Assembly: GCF_024723255.1 (NCBI RefSeq)
Contig: NZ_JANIAC010000003.1
Location: forward strand, 372,001-436,000
Direction: 5' to 3'
Length of the DNA: 64,000 nt
DNA from: Aestuariibaculum sp. M13
GTDB taxonomy: Bacteria > Bacteroidota > Bacteroidia > Flavobacteriales > Flavobacteriaceae
In this document: positions 54,601 to 62,909 of the stretch, one piece after another
How the letters are laid out: each line of letters opens with the position of its first letter
Position numbering within the stretch: position 1 is the first letter of the stretch
Position numbers and translations under genes: made by a program
Notes under the pieces: generated by a model
What the model saw: only the letters and a program-made list of their open reading frames with translations
The model's database searches: none
Told to the model about the DNA's origin: nothing

Positions 54601-55781
54601 GCTAGGTTGTTAAAGTATTGTTTTTCTCTACTTCTTCCTGAAGCATCAAAAGTAACCTTGGTCAATCCGGAACCATCAGTGCCAATCCATAAATCATTTT
54701 TACTGCTTTTGTATATGCTTAAAATTCGTTGAGGAGTATGATTGGCCGATCCTTCATGATAATTAATATTGTTATCAACATTTGGTAACACAGAGAGTTT
54801 TCCGTAGTTGGTACAAATCCATAAGTTTTTATGGTTATCTTCGTTAATATCTAAAATGGTATTGCTGCCAAGAGAGAATTCGTTAGCATCCTGTTTAAAA
54901 AATAAATTGATATCACCTGTGTAGGGGTTGATTTTATACAAACCGCCACCATCAGTTCCGCCCCAGATATAACCATCACTATCGTTATAAAGGGTTAAGA
55001 ACATTTCTTTATTTACGTTGTATTTTTCACTTTCAAACAATTCATTCTGAATAAACTGCTTTTTTATGGTATCGTAAACAAAGATGCCATAGGTTTCGGT
55101 GCCAATCCAAAGCCTATCATTTGTGTCTGTAGTCAATACGATAATTCCGGGATAATCGGTAAATTCTCCAATTAACTCGCTTAATATTTTTTTGTTAATA
55201 TCGAAGTTGAAAATTTTTCCATTGTCTGTACTAAGGTAAATGTGAGAAGAGTTTATAGTTGCAATACCTATTATATTGTTAACGGGTAGATTATTATGTG
55301 TTATTTGTGTGATGCTGTCAGTTTTAGAATCTTTGTGTCGATACAAGATTCCTTCTTTTGTAGCAAACCATAAGCTTTGTCCTTTTGAGTATAAGGCTTT
55401 AACTTTTTTATTATTAATGAGATTATTGACCTTTTTAAATTGGCCAGTATCGGCCTCGAATTTAACTAAGGTTCCTTCGGTTGAAGTTAACCAAAGATTA
55501 TTTTTGTGGTCTTTAATAACGTTTACCACACGGTCTGATGAACCTTTAAATATGGTGTTATTCGTGATTGTTTTGTAATTGTAGCCATCGTATATAAGGA
55601 TGCCATTTGAACACAGCATCCAAATATTTCCTAAATCATCTTGAATAGTTCTAGTAACAGAAACAGATTTATTATTTACAGTTGGCGTTAATGGTTTAAA
55701 ATTAATGTGATTTTGACCAAAAGAAAAAGTTGATATCCAAACAATAATTCCAAGAAGTATATTTTTTTTTATAGAAAGCAT
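51684..55781 (-). CDS. Hybrid two-component system regulator (HTCS)
   Basis: A 1365-aa one-protein signalling system. Signal peptide (about 1-22); periplasmic sensor of two beta-propellers built of repeats like DLWIGTDGSGLTKV (about 25-690); a Y_Y_Y domain (about 700-780, YAYRLKGFNDNWI); one transmembrane helix (about 788-808); histidine kinase with His near 839 in MSHEIQTPIT and an ATPase domain (NLLSNAFKFTP, SDTGSGIP, GSGIGLALTKELI); receiver with Asp near 1143 in DIMMPKMDG; and an AraC-type helix-turn-helix (about 1260-1360). All key residues are present. It should sense a glycan fragment in the periplasm and activate the divergent utilisation locus. Confidence 0.95.
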   Translation of the reverse strand: MLSIKKNILLGIIVWISTFSFGQNHINFKPLTPTVNNKSVSVTRTIQDDLGNIWMLCSNGILIYDGYNYKTITNNTIFKGSSDRVVNVIKDHKNNLWLTSTEGTLVKFEADTGQFKKVNNLINNKKVKALYSKGQSLWFATKEGILYRHKDSKTDSITQITHNNLPVNNIIGIATINSSHIYLSTDNGKIFNFDINKKILSELIGEFTDYPGIIVLTTDTNDRLWIGTETYGIFVYDTIKKQFIQNELFESEKYNVNKEMFLTLYNDSDGYIWGGTDGGGLYKINPYTGDINLFFKQDANEFSLGSNTILDINEDNHKNLWICTNYGKLSVLPNVDNNINYHEGSANHTPQRILSIYKSSKNDLWIGTDGSGLTKVTFDASGRSREKQYFNNLALSRGFYIQSITEDQNQNIWFGTYRNGLWFHDTKQDTFKKIDILNSKNQEATDVRTVYTDLKGRIWAGSNISVNIYSSNKELLASFENNTNGLQGSITESIIEDNSGTIWLGLYDGGLFKFNENLKNLKASSFTNISNIKKTNSEAISSIKSMTIGAPGTLWLVNHQSKLVKFNIKTNTFSTIEDINIPKDVNLAAIVKEDNDNLWLSSSNGIFHLNTITSNVKSYYSSDGLQDNIFLSRSAFRDSKGMLYFGGNNGLNYFYPNKISKKESTPQLYINTIEILNQPIEQLLPEFGNLEAYNTQPLRLKSDQSSFSFKFSAIDNVLDPKYHYAYRLKGFNDNWIISGQERLATYTNIPYGNYVFEVKAGTKKDNWNIPPKQIAVSIAPPLWQSSAAYIIYFIILCLVIYASRKWYLLKNKLLFEKLNHKKENELYDLKMNFFAKMSHEIQTPITLILGPLDDMLKRSEENGNMLLNQRLKIIENNSKRLSKIARELTLIRNKELNELKLLATKNNLHNHIDEIAVSFKELARKKRIDFAINCPKNLHSAWYDKEKIEHVIYNLLSNAFKFTPKEGNVLLNVIPFDSKKQIKVSVSDTGSGIPKNELELIFNLFYQSNTSKKNKGSGIGLALTKELIDLHKGHIEVESSEVEGTIFTFTIPIVKDAYRESELIVTDDSNDVIYEESEEETAKTTEKTEKDLSKKTILIVEDNYDLQSFLKELLVNDYNILLAENGAEGYHYAKSNFPDLILSDIMMPKMDGIEMCVLLQEDSLTKHIPVIMLTAKNSTNSKISGLKSGAIEYINKPFNTNELLLKVKNIISSKEHIISKYRKEVISSPEIEVEKTQDEIFLENMTSIINAKLNDDGFKIEDLAESLNMSYSSLYRKCQALTGKNLVDYIRLIRLKRAAVLITKFGYTISEAAFAVGFNDPKYFSKCFKKQYDRSPKEFGKEASKIGIDNYLKAHNLEQFSNSVN

Positions 55782-56045
55782 ATAATTGTTTTTAGTACTC
55801 TGAAAATTTTCCTGAATTCGACCTATGGTAAAGGTATTAATAAAATTTATTTTCTCTAAACGCCCATTATTACTAATGTTGCACGAAATGGGTACAAATT
55901 CGTCAAAATGGTATATAGATTTGTCACGCTTATTGAATTAACAGATTTTTACTCTTTAATGCATAAAAAATCAACTTATATATAAATAGTAAAATCAATA
56001 TTTGTTAACGAATAATTTAATGAACAAACTATTTATTTGAAAAAT
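55782..56045. promoter_or_regulatory. Divergent control region of the utilisation locus
   Basis: 264 bp between the HTCS gene and the GH109-like gene. On the plus strand TAGATTTG (55916-55923) matches TAnnTTTG, about 120 bp before the first gene. The rest is AT-rich; no clear direct repeat for the AraC domain was picked out by eye. Confidence 0.45.
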
Positions 56046-57404
56046 ATGAACTCACGTAGGAATTTTGTAAAGAAAACTGTAATAGCGGGGGCGGGATTAT
56101 CTTTTTTGCCCAATATGTCTTTTGGCTCAGTTTTAGGAGACTCTAAAGATAAATTGAAATTAGCGTTTCTGGGTGTAGGTTTAAGAGGATGTAACCATTT
56201 AAATAATGCACTGCATAGAAAAGATATAGAAGTAACAGCAATTTGCGATATTGATCCGGAAAGAATTAAAATCGCTTTAAAAATGATTGATGATGCCGGG
56301 TATGCAAAACCTAAAGTATTTGGAAATTCGGATTATGACTATAGAAATCTTTTAGAATTAAAAGAAGTTGATGCTGTAATTATAGCAACCCCTTGGTTAT
56401 GGCATACTAGAATGGCGGTAGATTCAATGAAAGCCGGAAAGTATACCGGTGTAGAAGTATCTGCCGCAAATACTTTAGAAGAGTGTTGGGATTTGGTAAA
56501 TACACACGAAGAAACAGGAAGCCATTTAATGATTTTGGAAAATGTAAACTACCGTCGCGATATATTGGCTGTCCTTAATATGGTAAAGCAAAATGTGTTT
56601 GGTGAGACCATCCATTTTAGATGCGGTTATCAGCATGATTTACGTGGCGTTTTATTTAATGACGGAAAGACAGCTTATGGTAAAGGTGTAGAGTTTGGTG
56701 ATGAAGGTATTTCAGAATCTAAATGGAGAACAAATCATAATTTGTTAAGAAATGCAGATGTATACCCAACACATGGTATTGGACCCATTGCAGCTATGTG
56801 TGATATCAATCGTGGAAATCGATTCTTATCCTTAACATCTCACGCCACAAAAAGTAGAGGACTTCACAAATATATTGTCGATAACGGCGGAGAGAATCAT
56901 CCGAACGCTAAGTTAAATTTTAAGATTGGTGATGTAATTACCAGTACTATTGAAACCTCAAACGGAGAAACAATTATAGTAACTCATGATTGTAGTTCGC
57001 CAAGACCTTACTCGTTAGGATTCAGAGTTCAGGGAGTAGAAGGATTATGGGAAGTCGATGGCAACAGGATTTACGTGGAAGGTAAATCGAAACCTCACCA
57101 ATGGGATGCAGCCGATGAGTGGTTAAAGAAATATGATCATCCATTATGGCAAAAGTATGGCGAATTAGCTACAGGTGCAGGACATGGCGGTATGGACTTC
57201 TTTGTGTTAAATGCCTTTGTAGAATCGGCTAAAGAAAATATAGCACCACCAATGGATGCTTACGATGCCGCAGCTTGGAGTGCTATTACACCACTTTCAG
57301 AATTATCAATCGAGAATAATGGCGAGCCACAGGATTTTCCAGATTTTACTCGCGGAACCTGGATAAAGCGTAAGCCTTATAATTGGATAAAAGATACATA
57401 TTAA
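56046..57404 (+). CDS. GH109-like glycosidase of the Gfo/Idh/MocA fold (Tat-exported)
   Basis: The frame is open from a TTG at 56037; the ATG at 56046 gives MNSRRNFVKKTVIAGAGLSF, a twin-arginine signal, and 452 aa. The Rossmann NAD site is FLGVGLRG (43-48 for GVGLRG). The residues STPWEWHAPMA-like ATPWLWHTRMA, MILENVNYRRDILAVLNMVKQ, NADVYPTHGIGPIA (about 238-251), DHPLWQKYG and GHGGMDFF with DFTRGTW near the end are those of GH109 alpha-N-acetylgalactosaminidases, which use bound NAD by an oxidation-elimination mechanism. Substrate probably terminal alpha-GalNAc or a related sugar. First gene of the locus. Confidence 0.85.
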   Translation: MNSRRNFVKKTVIAGAGLSFLPNMSFGSVLGDSKDKLKLAFLGVGLRGCNHLNNALHRKDIEVTAICDIDPERIKIALKMIDDAGYAKPKVFGNSDYDYRNLLELKEVDAVIIATPWLWHTRMAVDSMKAGKYTGVEVSAANTLEECWDLVNTHEETGSHLMILENVNYRRDILAVLNMVKQNVFGETIHFRCGYQHDLRGVLFNDGKTAYGKGVEFGDEGISESKWRTNHNLLRNADVYPTHGIGPIAAMCDINRGNRFLSLTSHATKSRGLHKYIVDNGGENHPNAKLNFKIGDVITSTIETSNGETIIVTHDCSSPRPYSLGFRVQGVEGLWEVDGNRIYVEGKSKPHQWDAADEWLKKYDHPLWQKYGELATGAGHGGMDFFVLNAFVESAKENIAPPMDAYDAAAWSAITPLSELSIENNGEPQDFPDFTRGTWIKRKPYNWIKDTY

Positions 57405-57437
57405 AATGTTTGGTTTATTAGTCACTTGAGATGGTTT

Positions 57438-57473
57438 AAGAGAGGGCGCCATCTGTTAAGCGCTCTCTTTTAA
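57438..57473 (+). terminator. Hairpin with T tract between GH109-like gene and susC
   Basis: 57438-57449 pairs with 57460-57471 (GCGC core, two G-U pairs) with a 10-nt loop and a short T run. It lies 33 bp after the GH109-like stop and may be a terminator or attenuator that lowers or separates downstream expression. Confidence 0.6.
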
Positions 57474-57563
57474 CATCAACTTAGGGAATTTTAAATCATT
57501 CTAGAAATAACAAACGCAACAATTAACTCAACAAATTTTAATTATTAACTCAAACTAAAACTT

Positions 57564-60509
57564 ATGAAAAATAGGATTAAAACAATGCTATTTGTTTTGC
57601 TGATAGGGTTTACATATACGATGTATGCTCAGGAAAAGCAGGTTTCAGGTACAATAACGGACGCTAACGATGGTGTTCCGTTGCCAGGAGCTAGCGTCAG
57701 CGTAAAAGGGACATCGAAAGGTGTGTCTGCAGATTTTGATGGAAAATTTACCGTTTCGGTAGGAGAAAATGATATACTCGTTATTAGTTATGTCGGGTAT
57801 GTAAGTCAGGAAATTTCTGTTTCAGGAAAACAAACTTTTAATATTCAATTACAATCAGATCAAGATGCATTAGAAGAAGTTGTAGTTGTAGCATATGGTA
57901 CACAAAAGAAAGAAACCATCACTTCTTCTGTAGTAGAAGTGAAGGCTGATAAACTAACCGATGTTACCGTTCCAGATGTTGTAACCATGTTACAGGGTAA
58001 GGTTTCTGGGGTTCAGGTATTGCCTAGCGGTGGGTCTCCAGGATCATCTCCAAATATAATAATTAGAGGACGTTCTTCCATTAATTCAACAAACTCGCCA
58101 TTATGGGTTGTAGATGGAGTTATTATTGGTAATTCAGATCCTAAAATTAATCCTCGAGATATAGAAGGTATGTCTATTCTTAAAGATGCGTCAGCTACGG
58201 CATTGTATGGAAATCGTGGTGCTAATGGTGTAATTCTTATTACAACAAGACGTGGTGAAATTGGGAAAAAACCACAAATGACTGTTTACTTAAAAAGCGC
58301 AGTAAATCAGTTTAATCCAGGCAACTTTGAAATTATGAACTCGAAGCAGTTATATGATTATCATGAAAGTTTAGGAAATACAAATGAGTGGTTTAATGAA
58401 AGCTTACTAGAACGAGATTTTGATTGGCTTGATGCGACAACTCAGGATGGCTTTGTTAAAGATGCAACAGTATCATTTACCTCTGCTACAGAAACACATA
58501 ATATGTTAATTTCTGGAGGATATTACAGTGAACAAGGAACAGTAATAGGTAGCAGATTGGATCGCTATACATATCGTACTAACTTAGATTACAATATATC
58601 AGAGAAATTAACCATCAAACCAAAGTTATATTTTGTTTTCGATAGAAGAGAAAACTCAAGAGGAGGAGATTTATATTCAGCTTATACAAATATGCCTTGG
58701 GATAACCCGTTTAATGAAGATGGTTCGGTTGTTAATGCGCGTGAATCACTAGGAGATGATTGGTTAGGACGTGATAAAAGTAATTATTTCTATGACAGAC
58801 AGTGGAATTATTCAGATTCGCGCTCATTCGATTTATTTGCGAGTTTTGATGTAGAATATAAATTATTAAAAGACTTAACCTTTATTTCGACAAATAACTT
58901 TCGTTGGGGAAATGGAGAGTCTTATAATTATACAGATCCAAGATCGAATAGTGGAAAATCTGTAAATGGATCTATTCAGGATAATACATTTCGTGGTTTA
59001 TATAGATTTACCAACCAGATGTTAAAGTACTCCAAGACCTTTAATGAAGATCATACAGTAAATGCTTTAGCAGCTTATGAGTATAATGATACTAGTACCA
59101 GAAATGTATCAACTCGATCTGAAAATGTGGTAGTTAACGGTCAGGTACAAAGTGTGGGGTTAAAGGCTGCTCAAGCTGAAGGTAATGCCGGAGAAACAGC
59201 GCAGCAATCCTTTTTAGTAGCTGCAGATTACGATTACAAATCAAAATATTTTGCAAAGGCATCCTTAAGAATTGACGGCGCTTCGGCATTTGCGCCAGAT
59301 TACAGATATGGAGAGTTTTATTCGGTAGCAGCCGGATGGAATATTCACAAAGAAAATTTCTTTAACATAGATGATATAAACGTTCTTAAACTTAGGGCGA
59401 GTTATGGTGCTGTAGGTAATCAACCTGGAGGTTTTGGGTATTTATCTACTTATGATGTTAAATTTCAATACGCAGGTATTATTGCAGCGAAGCCTAATCG
59501 TTTAGGGACAGAAGATCTAACCTGGGAAAAGGGTGTTGAAAGTAACTTTGGTATAGATGCAACCTTTTTTGATGCGATCGATTTAACAGTAGATTATTAC
59601 AATAAAGAAAATTCAGGTTTGTTATTCTACAGACGTTTATCAGATCAAACAGGATTTAGTGGTCGTTATCAAAATATTGGTTCTGTAACCAATAAGGGTA
59701 TTGAGGTTGCTATTGCTGCAGATATTGTAAAGACACAAGATTTTGGAATAGCCGCTGCTGCAAACATTAGTTTTAATAAAAATAATGTCAAGGAATTACC
59801 AGATGGAACTGATATTATTGGTGGGTCTTTTATCATTAGAGAAGGAGAAGAGTTTGGAACTTTTTACATGAGAAAGTGGTTAGGTGTAAATCCTGCAGAT
59901 GGAGCACCAGTTTACGAAGTTATTAATCCAGATACAGGAGAGAGCTCAACAACGTCGAATTATAATAGTGCAACATTACAAACTGCAGGATCAGCAAATC
60001 CTGATTATACAGGAGGTTTTGGTACGCTTATTTGGTATAAGAATTTTGCGTTAACTTCTAATTGGGCCTTTTCTTATGGGGCTGAATTATATAATGCGTC
60101 TCGTAACTTATTCGATTCAGACGGATATTATTTACAATACAACCAAATGGTATTGCCTGATGGCTGGAGTCGTTGGGAAAGACCAGGAGATGTAGCAACA
60201 CATCCTAAACCACAACCAGGGGGATATGCCGGCAGTAATCAGACTTCTACACGTTATTTAGAAGATGGCAGTTATTTAAGACTAACTAACGTTACTTTAT
60301 CTTACGATTTACCAAAATCCATAATGGATAAGGTAGGATTAAGTAGTGCAAACATTACTTTGTCTGGTGATAATTTAGTAACATTTACAAAGTTTACAGG
60401 GGTAGATCCAACCATAAGTAATGGTATTGGAGGATCCGATTTAGGGTATACAAGTATTGGTTATCCAGTACCAAGACGCTTTTCATTAGGATTAAATCTT
60501 GGGTTTTAA
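57564..60509 (+). CDS. SusC/RagA-family TonB-linked outer-membrane transporter
   Basis: A 981-aa outer-membrane protein. Signal peptide ending MYAQ (about 1-22); CarboxypepD_reg-like domain (about 25-105, VSGTITDANDGVPLPGASVSVKG); TonB box and start of the plug LEEVVVVAYGTQKKE (about 112-126); plug with the RGRSSINSTNSPLWVVDGV and NGVILITTRRGE signatures; then the barrel ending LNLGF. It imports an oligosaccharide across the outer membrane with SusD as lid. The gene is 17 bp before susD. Substrate should match the locus glycosidase. Confidence 0.96.
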   Translation: MKNRIKTMLFVLLIGFTYTMYAQEKQVSGTITDANDGVPLPGASVSVKGTSKGVSADFDGKFTVSVGENDILVISYVGYVSQEISVSGKQTFNIQLQSDQDALEEVVVVAYGTQKKETITSSVVEVKADKLTDVTVPDVVTMLQGKVSGVQVLPSGGSPGSSPNIIIRGRSSINSTNSPLWVVDGVIIGNSDPKINPRDIEGMSILKDASATALYGNRGANGVILITTRRGEIGKKPQMTVYLKSAVNQFNPGNFEIMNSKQLYDYHESLGNTNEWFNESLLERDFDWLDATTQDGFVKDATVSFTSATETHNMLISGGYYSEQGTVIGSRLDRYTYRTNLDYNISEKLTIKPKLYFVFDRRENSRGGDLYSAYTNMPWDNPFNEDGSVVNARESLGDDWLGRDKSNYFYDRQWNYSDSRSFDLFASFDVEYKLLKDLTFISTNNFRWGNGESYNYTDPRSNSGKSVNGSIQDNTFRGLYRFTNQMLKYSKTFNEDHTVNALAAYEYNDTSTRNVSTRSENVVVNGQVQSVGLKAAQAEGNAGETAQQSFLVAADYDYKSKYFAKASLRIDGASAFAPDYRYGEFYSVAAGWNIHKENFFNIDDINVLKLRASYGAVGNQPGGFGYLSTYDVKFQYAGIIAAKPNRLGTEDLTWEKGVESNFGIDATFFDAIDLTVDYYNKENSGLLFYRRLSDQTGFSGRYQNIGSVTNKGIEVAIAADIVKTQDFGIAAAANISFNKNNVKELPDGTDIIGGSFIIREGEEFGTFYMRKWLGVNPADGAPVYEVINPDTGESSTTSNYNSATLQTAGSANPDYTGGFGTLIWYKNFALTSNWAFSYGAELYNASRNLFDSDGYYLQYNQMVLPDGWSRWERPGDVATHPKPQPGGYAGSNQTSTRYLEDGSYLRLTNVTLSYDLPKSIMDKVGLSSANITLSGDNLVTFTKFTGVDPTISNGIGGSDLGYTSIGYPVPRRFSLGLNLGF

Positions 60510-60526
60510 TTAAAAAAAATTAGAAG

Positions 60527-62179
60527 ATGAAAAAAATAATTTATACAATTCTATTCTCTATGCCAATGGTGTTTACATCGTGCGATTTAGATAGAAGTCC
60601 ATTTACTGAAATTTCAGCCGATGATTTATTTAATGATCCAGGAGCTGCGCAGTCAGCTACACTTGGTAACTACTTGTTTTTAAAAGGCGATAAGGGTTAC
60701 GATGGCTGGATAGACGATTTACACAGAATGTCTGAGTATTCTAGTGATAATGTGATGATTAGTGGAGGTACTACTGATGATTTGTACTTCTTTTATAACT
60801 ATCAAAGAAACCCAAATAATTATAGAGCTGAGAGATTCTGGAGTAACTCGTATAAGGCTGTAGTAGGAGCAAACCGTGTTATCGAAAGTTTAACAGAGGG
60901 TAATTCTGATGCAGAAGATCAGGTTATAGGAGAGAATTATTACATTCGAGCTTTAGTGTATTTTCAAATGGGGAACATTTTTGGTAGACCTTATAATCAA
61001 GGGACGTCTAATCTATCGGTGCCTTTAAAGTTAACCTCAGATATTAATGAATTACCAGATCGAAATACCGTAGGTGAAGTTTACAATCAGGTTATTTCAG
61101 ATTTATTAAAAGCTGAAGCCTTAATGAATGAAAATAAAGGAGCCTCATTTGCATCTAAAGGAGCTGCTCAAGCGTTATTGTCACGAGTATATCTTTATAT
61201 GGAAGACAATACAAAAGCCATTGAGTACGCCGATAAAGTCATAAATGAAGGACCGTATGTTTTATTGTCTCCAGAGCGTTTTGCTGTAATGAATACTTTA
61301 CCTCCGGCAGAGAATGAAGAGGCTATTTTCTCTGTAACCTTAACTAAAGATATTGATATTCCTGGTAACGAAGACTGGTGGACTATCGGGTCGTTTTATG
61401 CGACTATTGATGGTGTAGGTTGGGGGGAAATGTATCCATCTCAGCCATATTTGGAGCTTTTAAATCAGAGTGAAAATGATTTAAGAGGTAGTTTTATAGA
61501 TCCTCAATATTTGGTAGATGAAAATGGAGATAAGATACCAGCAGTTTACTGGGTTGAGGATAACGCCTATAAGTTTAGACATACTACAGATAATGGTTCT
61601 ACTATTACTTTTGAGGATGAAGGAACTACCTATACGCTAATGTCTGAGGAGGTTAATGGCAGAACGCAGTATTATTTTAACGGACCTAGCGGCCGTCAAG
61701 ATGTAACATTCGATTACGATATGGATAAACGTAATGGTTATCCTAAATTCTTTATCCTTAAAGCGTCTCAGCAAGAAAACGATTTACATTTATGGTCGCC
61801 AACAGTATCGCGTTTAGCCGAAATGTACTTGAATAAGGCTGAAGCTTTAGCTAAGCAGGGAGCAGACCAGTTAGCTTTAGATAATATTAATATATTAAGA
61901 GCAAGAGCGAAAGCAGATGAATATACCTTAACTAATCTTCCGGAAGGTAAAACGGTATTTGATGTTGTTATGGAGGAGCGTCAGTTAGAGTTGGCTTTCG
62001 AAGGACACAGAAAGTTCGATGTTTACAGGAACGGATTAACCATGGATAGACGTTATCCTGGAACGCATTTAAATAATTCAAATCCGTATCCTCAAATTCC
62101 GGCTACAGATAAGGTTATTATCGAGCTAATTCCAGAGCAGCAAATATTAATCCAGCCGTCTTTAGAACAAAACCCTTAA
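60527..62179 (+). CDS. SusD/RagB-family nutrient-binding lipoprotein
   Basis: A 550-aa surface lipoprotein: signal and lipobox TSCD (about residues 17-20), then TPR-like helices (NYYIRALVYFQMGNIFGRPY, AQALLSRVYLYMEDNTKAIEYADKVI) and the SusD C-terminus (EMYLNKAEALAKQG, VMEERQLELAFEGHRKFDVYRNG). It forms the lid of the SusC barrel and captures glycan. It is 17 bp after susC, and is followed by a hairpin that probably separates it from the two downstream surface lipoproteins. Confidence 0.95.
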   Translation: MKKIIYTILFSMPMVFTSCDLDRSPFTEISADDLFNDPGAAQSATLGNYLFLKGDKGYDGWIDDLHRMSEYSSDNVMISGGTTDDLYFFYNYQRNPNNYRAERFWSNSYKAVVGANRVIESLTEGNSDAEDQVIGENYYIRALVYFQMGNIFGRPYNQGTSNLSVPLKLTSDINELPDRNTVGEVYNQVISDLLKAEALMNENKGASFASKGAAQALLSRVYLYMEDNTKAIEYADKVINEGPYVLLSPERFAVMNTLPPAENEEAIFSVTLTKDIDIPGNEDWWTIGSFYATIDGVGWGEMYPSQPYLELLNQSENDLRGSFIDPQYLVDENGDKIPAVYWVEDNAYKFRHTTDNGSTITFEDEGTTYTLMSEEVNGRTQYYFNGPSGRQDVTFDYDMDKRNGYPKFFILKASQQENDLHLWSPTVSRLAEMYLNKAEALAKQGADQLALDNINILRARAKADEYTLTNLPEGKTVFDVVMEERQLELAFEGHRKFDVYRNGLTMDRRYPGTHLNNSNPYPQIPATDKVIIELIPEQQILIQPSLEQNP

Positions 62180-62200
62180 GAGTAATGAGTTAGTAAAAAA

Positions 62201-62237
62201 AAACCAGGTGAGTGTAAAACATTCACTTGGTTTATTT
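62201..62237 (+). terminator. Hairpin after susD
   Basis: 62201-62213 (AAACCAGGTGAGT) pairs with 62221-62233 (ATTCACTTGGTTT) with two G-U pairs and a 7-nt loop, and A/T-rich ends. It is 22 bp after the susD stop, and may lower expression of the following genes. Confidence 0.6.
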
Positions 62238-62261
62238 AAACGCTATTAAAAATTAACAATT

Positions 62262-62828
62262 ATGAAAAACACAAAAACTATAAAGCATATTTTATTTTTT
62301 CTTGTTGCTGTAGTGGTTTTGGCTTGTGAGCCAGACCAGGTTTTATATAAAACCAATCAGATTTTCAACGATACAAGAATTAAGGTAAACCTTAAGCCAT
62401 CGGCTTGGACTATGGAGAGCTTTAGTTCAGAAGAAACCTCGGGAGAAGGAGATACTGGTCGTGCAGCCGATATTCTTGATGCCGATTTAGAAACATTTTG
62501 GCATTCATGTTGGACTTGCGACCCAGGAGCTCAACATCCACATGAACTGGTTATAAATTTTGGTTCAGAAATAAGTATTGGAGGGCTTCAAATAGCGCAA
62601 AGACAATCTTTATCTAGAGCTATTAAAGATATAGAAGTAGAAATAAGTACCGATGGGTCTTCTTGGACGTCAATGGGAAGTTTTACTTTATCTCGAGTGG
62701 CCGAACTTCAACCAGTTGATTTTGGGGAAAACAAGACAGCAATGTATGTGAAAATAATTATTAATTCATCTCACGACGGAAGTATTTTTGCGGCATTAGC
62801 TCAGGTTGGAGGTTACGTTTACGAATAA
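62262..62828 (+). CDS. Discoidin (F5/8 type C, CBM32-like) domain lipoprotein
   Basis: A 188-aa protein with a signal and lipobox VLACE (about 18-22), then one F5/8 type C domain (about 42-188): DADLETFWHSCWTCDPGAQHPHELVINFG, QRQSLSRAIKDIEVEISTDGSSWTSMGS and AMYVKIIINSSHDGSIFAALAQVGGY. It has no catalytic domain, so it should be a surface glycan-binding protein in the SGBP position after SusD. Family 32 modules often bind galactose or GalNAc, in line with the GH109-like enzyme, but the ligand is inferred. Confidence 0.85.
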   Translation: MKNTKTIKHILFFLVAVVVLACEPDQVLYKTNQIFNDTRIKVNLKPSAWTMESFSSEETSGEGDTGRAADILDADLETFWHSCWTCDPGAQHPHELVINFGSEISIGGLQIAQRQSLSRAIKDIEVEISTDGSSWTSMGSFTLSRVAELQPVDFGENKTAMYVKIIINSSHDGSIFAALAQVGGYVYE

Positions 62829-62909
62829 TCGTTATCAATATAATTTTTTAATGAAGCCATGTATGTATGGCTGTTTAGAAAGGAAATATTGAATTAAAAA
62901 TTTAAAATC

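Noticed and set aside
62855-62872. AGCCAT-N6-ATGGCT hairpin before the DUF3472 gene as a terminator
   Set aside because: The 6-bp stem has no T tract after it, so it was not listed as a feature.
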